In this document: piece by piece, positions 13,098 to 15,142 of the stretch
Layout: each line of letters starts with the position of its first letter
How positions within the stretch are numbered: the first letter of the stretch is position 1
Assembly (NCBI GenBank): GCA_002431635.1
Contig: DJGH01000067.1
Coordinates: 52,406-67,547, forward strand
DNA: 15,142 nucleotides
Reading direction: 5' to 3'
Source of the DNA: Petrotoga sp. UBA5851
GTDB lineage: Bacteria > Thermotogota > Thermotogae > Petrotogales > Petrotogaceae
Notes under the pieces: model-generated
Databases searched by the model: none
What the model saw: only the letters and a program-made list of their open reading frames with translations
What the model was told of the DNA's origin: nothing
Position numbers and translations under genes: made by a program

Positions 13098-13973
13098 GTG
13101 GTATATATTATCGGACTAATTTGTGACTCTGGCTGTGACCTTCCTCAGGAATATATTAAGCAGAACGGTATTTTTTCAGTTAAGCTTAAGGTAATTTTAG
13201 ATGATGTTATGTATAAAGACCTTGAAGAAGTTCAAGAGGAAACTGTTATAGAGTATATGAAGACAAAATTTCCAAAGACTTCGCTTCCTTCTCATGCCGA
13301 AGTGAAAGAAGGCTTTACAGAGCTTATAAAAAGCGGTTGTAATGAGATAATAGGCATTACGATATCAGGTAAGCTTAGCGGAACAAACAATATGTTCAAT
13401 CTGGTGGCCAAAGAGCTTATGCAGGAGAACAAAGATCTTTGTATTGAAATAATAGATACTTTGAGTATTTCTATAGGAACAGGCCTTTATGTATATAAAA
13501 CAGCAGAACTTATAAAAAAAGGGAAAAGCTTTTCTGAAATAATAAAAAATGTTAAAGAATCAATTCCCAAGAAAGTGAAGGTTTTTTTCACTATTCCGAC
13601 GCTCAAGTACTTAAAAGCCGGAGGAAGAATAGGAAAAGTAATGGGAACGCTCGGAGATATTATCAACATAAAACCTGTTATATCTGTTAATGAAGAGGGA
13701 ATATACTATACCGTTTCAAAAGATAGAGGAATGAAAGCTTCAGTAGAATCCATGTACAAGCATTTTGAAAAGTTTGTTGAAAATCAGAAATTCGTAGTGG
13801 CAGTCTATAAAGCCGGTGTCCAGCCTGTTACAAACCAGTTTGTACAGGGTATTCTGGACAATGTTCAGAAGATGAAAAATATGACTTCAAAGTTTACTGG
13901 TACTATATCTTCAGCACTTCTGGTTCATACCGGAGATGGACTAGTAGGAATAGCGGCACTAATAGATGATTGA
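13098..13973 (+). CDS. DegV family fatty-acid-binding protein
   Basis: DegV/FakB-type protein that binds a fatty acid in a deep pocket; in Firmicutes FakB presents fatty acids to the kinase FakA, which is not seen here. It shows the N-terminal ICDSGCDLPQEY block, the middle EIIGITISGKLSGTNNMFNLVA, the YKTAELIKKGKSFSEIIKNV helix region and FTIPTLKYLKAGGRIGKVMGTLGDIINIKPVISV, all typical. The start is uncertain. The GTG at 13098 overlaps the Shine-Dalgarno AGGGAG (13093-13098), which would be better spaced for the ATT at 13107. Starting there gives an N-terminus of the usual family length before the DS motif. The stop overlaps the Nudix start by eight bases, so the two are coupled. Confidence 0.92.
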   Translation: MVYIIGLICDSGCDLPQEYIKQNGIFSVKLKVILDDVMYKDLEEVQEETVIEYMKTKFPKTSLPSHAEVKEGFTELIKSGCNEIIGITISGKLSGTNNMFNLVAKELMQENKDLCIEIIDTLSISIGTGLYVYKTAELIKKGKSFSEIIKNVKESIPKKVKVFFTIPTLKYLKAGGRIGKVMGTLGDIINIKPVISVNEEGIYYTVSKDRGMKASVESMYKHFEKFVENQKFVVAVYKAGVQPVTNQFVQGILDNVQKMKNMTSKFTGTISSALLVHTGDGLVGIAALIDD

Positions 13974-14589
13974 TTTTGAAAAAAGCATAGAAACTCTATT
14001 TCCTGTTTTTGAAAAGGAAATAGAGTTTCTTCAGGAGTATAAAGAATACTCTGTTACCGTACCCCTAATTAATATCTCCGGCAGATATCATGTGTTATTT
14101 GAACTCAGAAGTCAAAGTCTTTACGAACAGCCTGGCGAAGTATGCTTTCCTGGAGGCAGAGTTGAAAAAGATGAATACCCGATTCAGGCTGCTGTACGCG
14201 AAACATATGAAGAACTTGGCATAAAGCCTGAAGATATAAGAATTATCGGACGTATGAAGCCTTGGATTCCTCAGTTTATGTCGGTTATTCACCCTTTCAT
14301 AGCAATATTAAAAAAAGATGATTTTCGTATAAGTCCTATGGAAGTTGAAGATATATTTTGTGTTCCAGTTGATTATTTTTTTAATACTGTTCCAAAAGAG
14401 GCATATACCGAGATAGTGGTAAAGCCTTCTGAGAATTTTCCGTATCATCTTATTCAGGCTGGCAGGGATTATAAATGGAGAACTGTCTCTATGCCAGTGT
14501 ATTTTTATATATATAAAGATAGAATAATATGGGGATTGACAGCATTTATAATAAAAATATTTTCTCAGAAGCTTAAAGATGAGGTGTAA
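13966..14589 (+). CDS. Nudix hydrolase, CoA-pyrophosphatase-like
   Basis: Nudix enzyme of the type that cleaves coenzyme A or related dinucleotides to a 4'-phosphopantetheine product and a nucleoside phosphate. The Nudix box is complete: G64-x5-E70-x7-R78-E79-x2-E82-E83-x-G85-I86. Just upstream, LFELRSQSLYEQPGEVCFPGG matches the extra motif (LLxxRSxxLxxxxGEVxFPGG) found in CoA pyrophosphatases. The 207 residues are near the usual length. The start overlaps the degV stop, and the Shine-Dalgarno would have to be inside degV, where none is strong, so coupling is likely. Codons 9-22 contain a 16-bp perfect hairpin that may affect expression. Confidence 0.88.
   Translation: MIDFEKSIETLFPVFEKEIEFLQEYKEYSVTVPLINISGRYHVLFELRSQSLYEQPGEVCFPGGRVEKDEYPIQAAVRETYEELGIKPEDIRIIGRMKPWIPQFMSVIHPFIAILKKDDFRISPMEVEDIFCVPVDYFFNTVPKEAYTEIVVKPSENFPYHLIQAGRDYKWRTVSMPVYFYIYKDRIIWGLTAFIIKIFSQKLKDEV
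13989..14030 (+). repeat. 16-bp perfect inverted repeat in the Nudix coding start
   Basis: AGAAACTCTATTTCCT (13989-14004) and AGGAAATAGAGTTTCT (14015-14030) are exact reverse complements separated by ten bases. They lie within codons 8-22 of the Nudix gene, just after the degV stop. No T-run follows the right arm, so it is not a standard terminator. Confidence 0.9.
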
Positions 14590-14592
14590 GCA

Positions 14593-15072
14593 GTGGGAAT
14601 ACCTTTTATCGCAGACAGTATCGATGATTTTGTACTTAAAGATTGTAAAAATGAAGATATAAAATCAATTGAGTTTAGAGGTAAGTGGATAGTTCTGTAT
14701 TTCTATCCTAAAGATGGTACATCTGGCTGTACCAAAGAGGCTACTGATTTTTCAAATCTTACGGACAATTTTTTAAAAGAAGGGGCAGTTGTTATTGGTG
14801 TAAGTCCAGATAAGACTGAAACACATAAAAAATTTATCCTAAAAAACAACCTTAAAACAATACTTTTGAGTGATCCTGAAAAAGTGTTAATTGAAAAATT
14901 AGGGGTATGGCAGATCAAACAGATGTATGGAAAACAGTACTATGGAGTATCAAGAACCACTTTTCTTCTAGATAGTGAGATGAACGTCAGGTATATCTGG
15001 GAAAAAGTACATGTAAATGGTCATGCGCAAACGGTACTTGAAAAACTCATAGAACTGAAAACTAACAAATGA
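14593..15072 (+). CDS. bcp: Peroxiredoxin, Bcp/PrxQ type
   Basis: Thiol peroxidase that reduces hydrogen peroxide and organic hydroperoxides. The peroxidatic Cys is C46 in FYPKDGTSGCTKEATDF, the normal position and context for the Bcp/PrxQ family. The usual resolving Cys five residues later is absent (T51), so it behaves as a 1-Cys type or uses an external thiol. VIGVSPDKTETHKKF and the SRTTFLLD segment with the conserved Arg follow. The 159-residue length is typical. The start is a GTG with GAGGTG at 14581-14586, three bases after the Nudix stop. The glutaredoxin-like/thioredoxin reductase pair upstream may supply its electrons (inference). Confidence 0.93.
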   Translation: MGIPFIADSIDDFVLKDCKNEDIKSIEFRGKWIVLYFYPKDGTSGCTKEATDFSNLTDNFLKEGAVVIGVSPDKTETHKKFILKNNLKTILLSDPEKVLIEKLGVWQIKQMYGKQYYGVSRTTFLLDSEMNVRYIWEKVHVNGHAQTVLEKLIELKTNK

Positions 15073-15088
15073 AACCGTCCTTTGAATT

Positions 15089-15141
15089 ATGAAGTGAACC
15101 CCTTTCGTCAGATTCTGTCTAACTAAAGGGGTTCACTTCAT
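15089..15141. repeat. 17-bp perfect inverted repeat: terminator or insertion-sequence end
   Basis: ATGAAGTGAACCCCTTT (15089-15105) is the exact reverse complement of AAAGGGGTTCACTTCAT (15125-15141), with a 19-base spacer. Read on the - strand, the end is TGAAGTGAACCCCTTT followed by AGTTAGACA. This resembles IS3-family (IS150-group) terminal inverted repeats, which often run ...CCCC...AGTTAGACA. It could equally be the bidirectional terminator of the bcp unit, but the window ends before a T-run could be seen. No transposase is visible in the window. Confidence 0.6.
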
Positions 15142-15142
15142 T

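Overview
The window is a dense, AT-rich bacterial stretch with every gene on the + strand. Spacing is short, there are stop/start overlaps, and most genes have GGAGG-type ribosome binding sites. The best taxonomic guess is Thermotogota, possibly a moderately AT-rich member. The metallo-beta-lactamase gene closely resembles, from memory, the Thermotoga maritima tRNase Z (SKALxSTWxYY start and GLWGxVNIRNNGMGxREKP block). The run tRNase Z - NfeD - SPFH - glutaredoxin-like protein - thioredoxin reductase also recalls the order I remember from Thermotoga. This is inference from memory, not a search.

Layout. (1) 1-4650: the end of a phosphate-uptake and control operon, pstC (5' end cut by the window edge) - pstA - pstB - phoU - PhoB-type response regulator - a histidine kinase with no membrane segments. 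(2) About 4680-5984: a promoter, a structured leader that fits the S6:S18 autoregulatory RNA, then rpsF - ssb - rpsR and an intrinsic terminator. (3) About 5967-10866: a promoter, rplI, tRNase Z, NfeD, an SPFH (stomatin-like) protein, an unrecognised membrane protein, a two-domain glutaredoxin-like protein and thioredoxin reductase. (4) 10906-12366: guaB (IMP dehydrogenase). (5) About 12411-15072: a strong sigma70-like promoter, an unrecognised 118-residue protein, an acylphosphatase reading frame interrupted by one in-frame TGA, a DegV-family fatty-acid-binding protein, a CoA-pyrophosphatase-like Nudix hydrolase and a Bcp-type peroxiredoxin. (6) 15089-15141: a 17-bp perfect inverted repeat, either a terminator or an insertion-sequence end.

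How the genes work together. The Pst transporter imports phosphate while PhoU and the two-component pair regulate it; the soluble kinase probably reads phosphate state through Pst/PhoU. S6, SSB and S18 are co-expressed and probably feedback-controlled through the leader. The glutaredoxin-like protein and thioredoxin reductase form a dithiol-reducing pair that may also supply the Bcp peroxiredoxin.

Most of the window is ordinary housekeeping DNA and I see no clear new defence or mobile system. The items most worth a second look are the TGA-interrupted acylphosphatase, a 16-bp perfect hairpin inside the start of the Nudix gene, a terminator-like hairpin inside the membrane-protein gene, the rpsF leader, the unusual SSB C-terminus, and the terminal inverted repeat.
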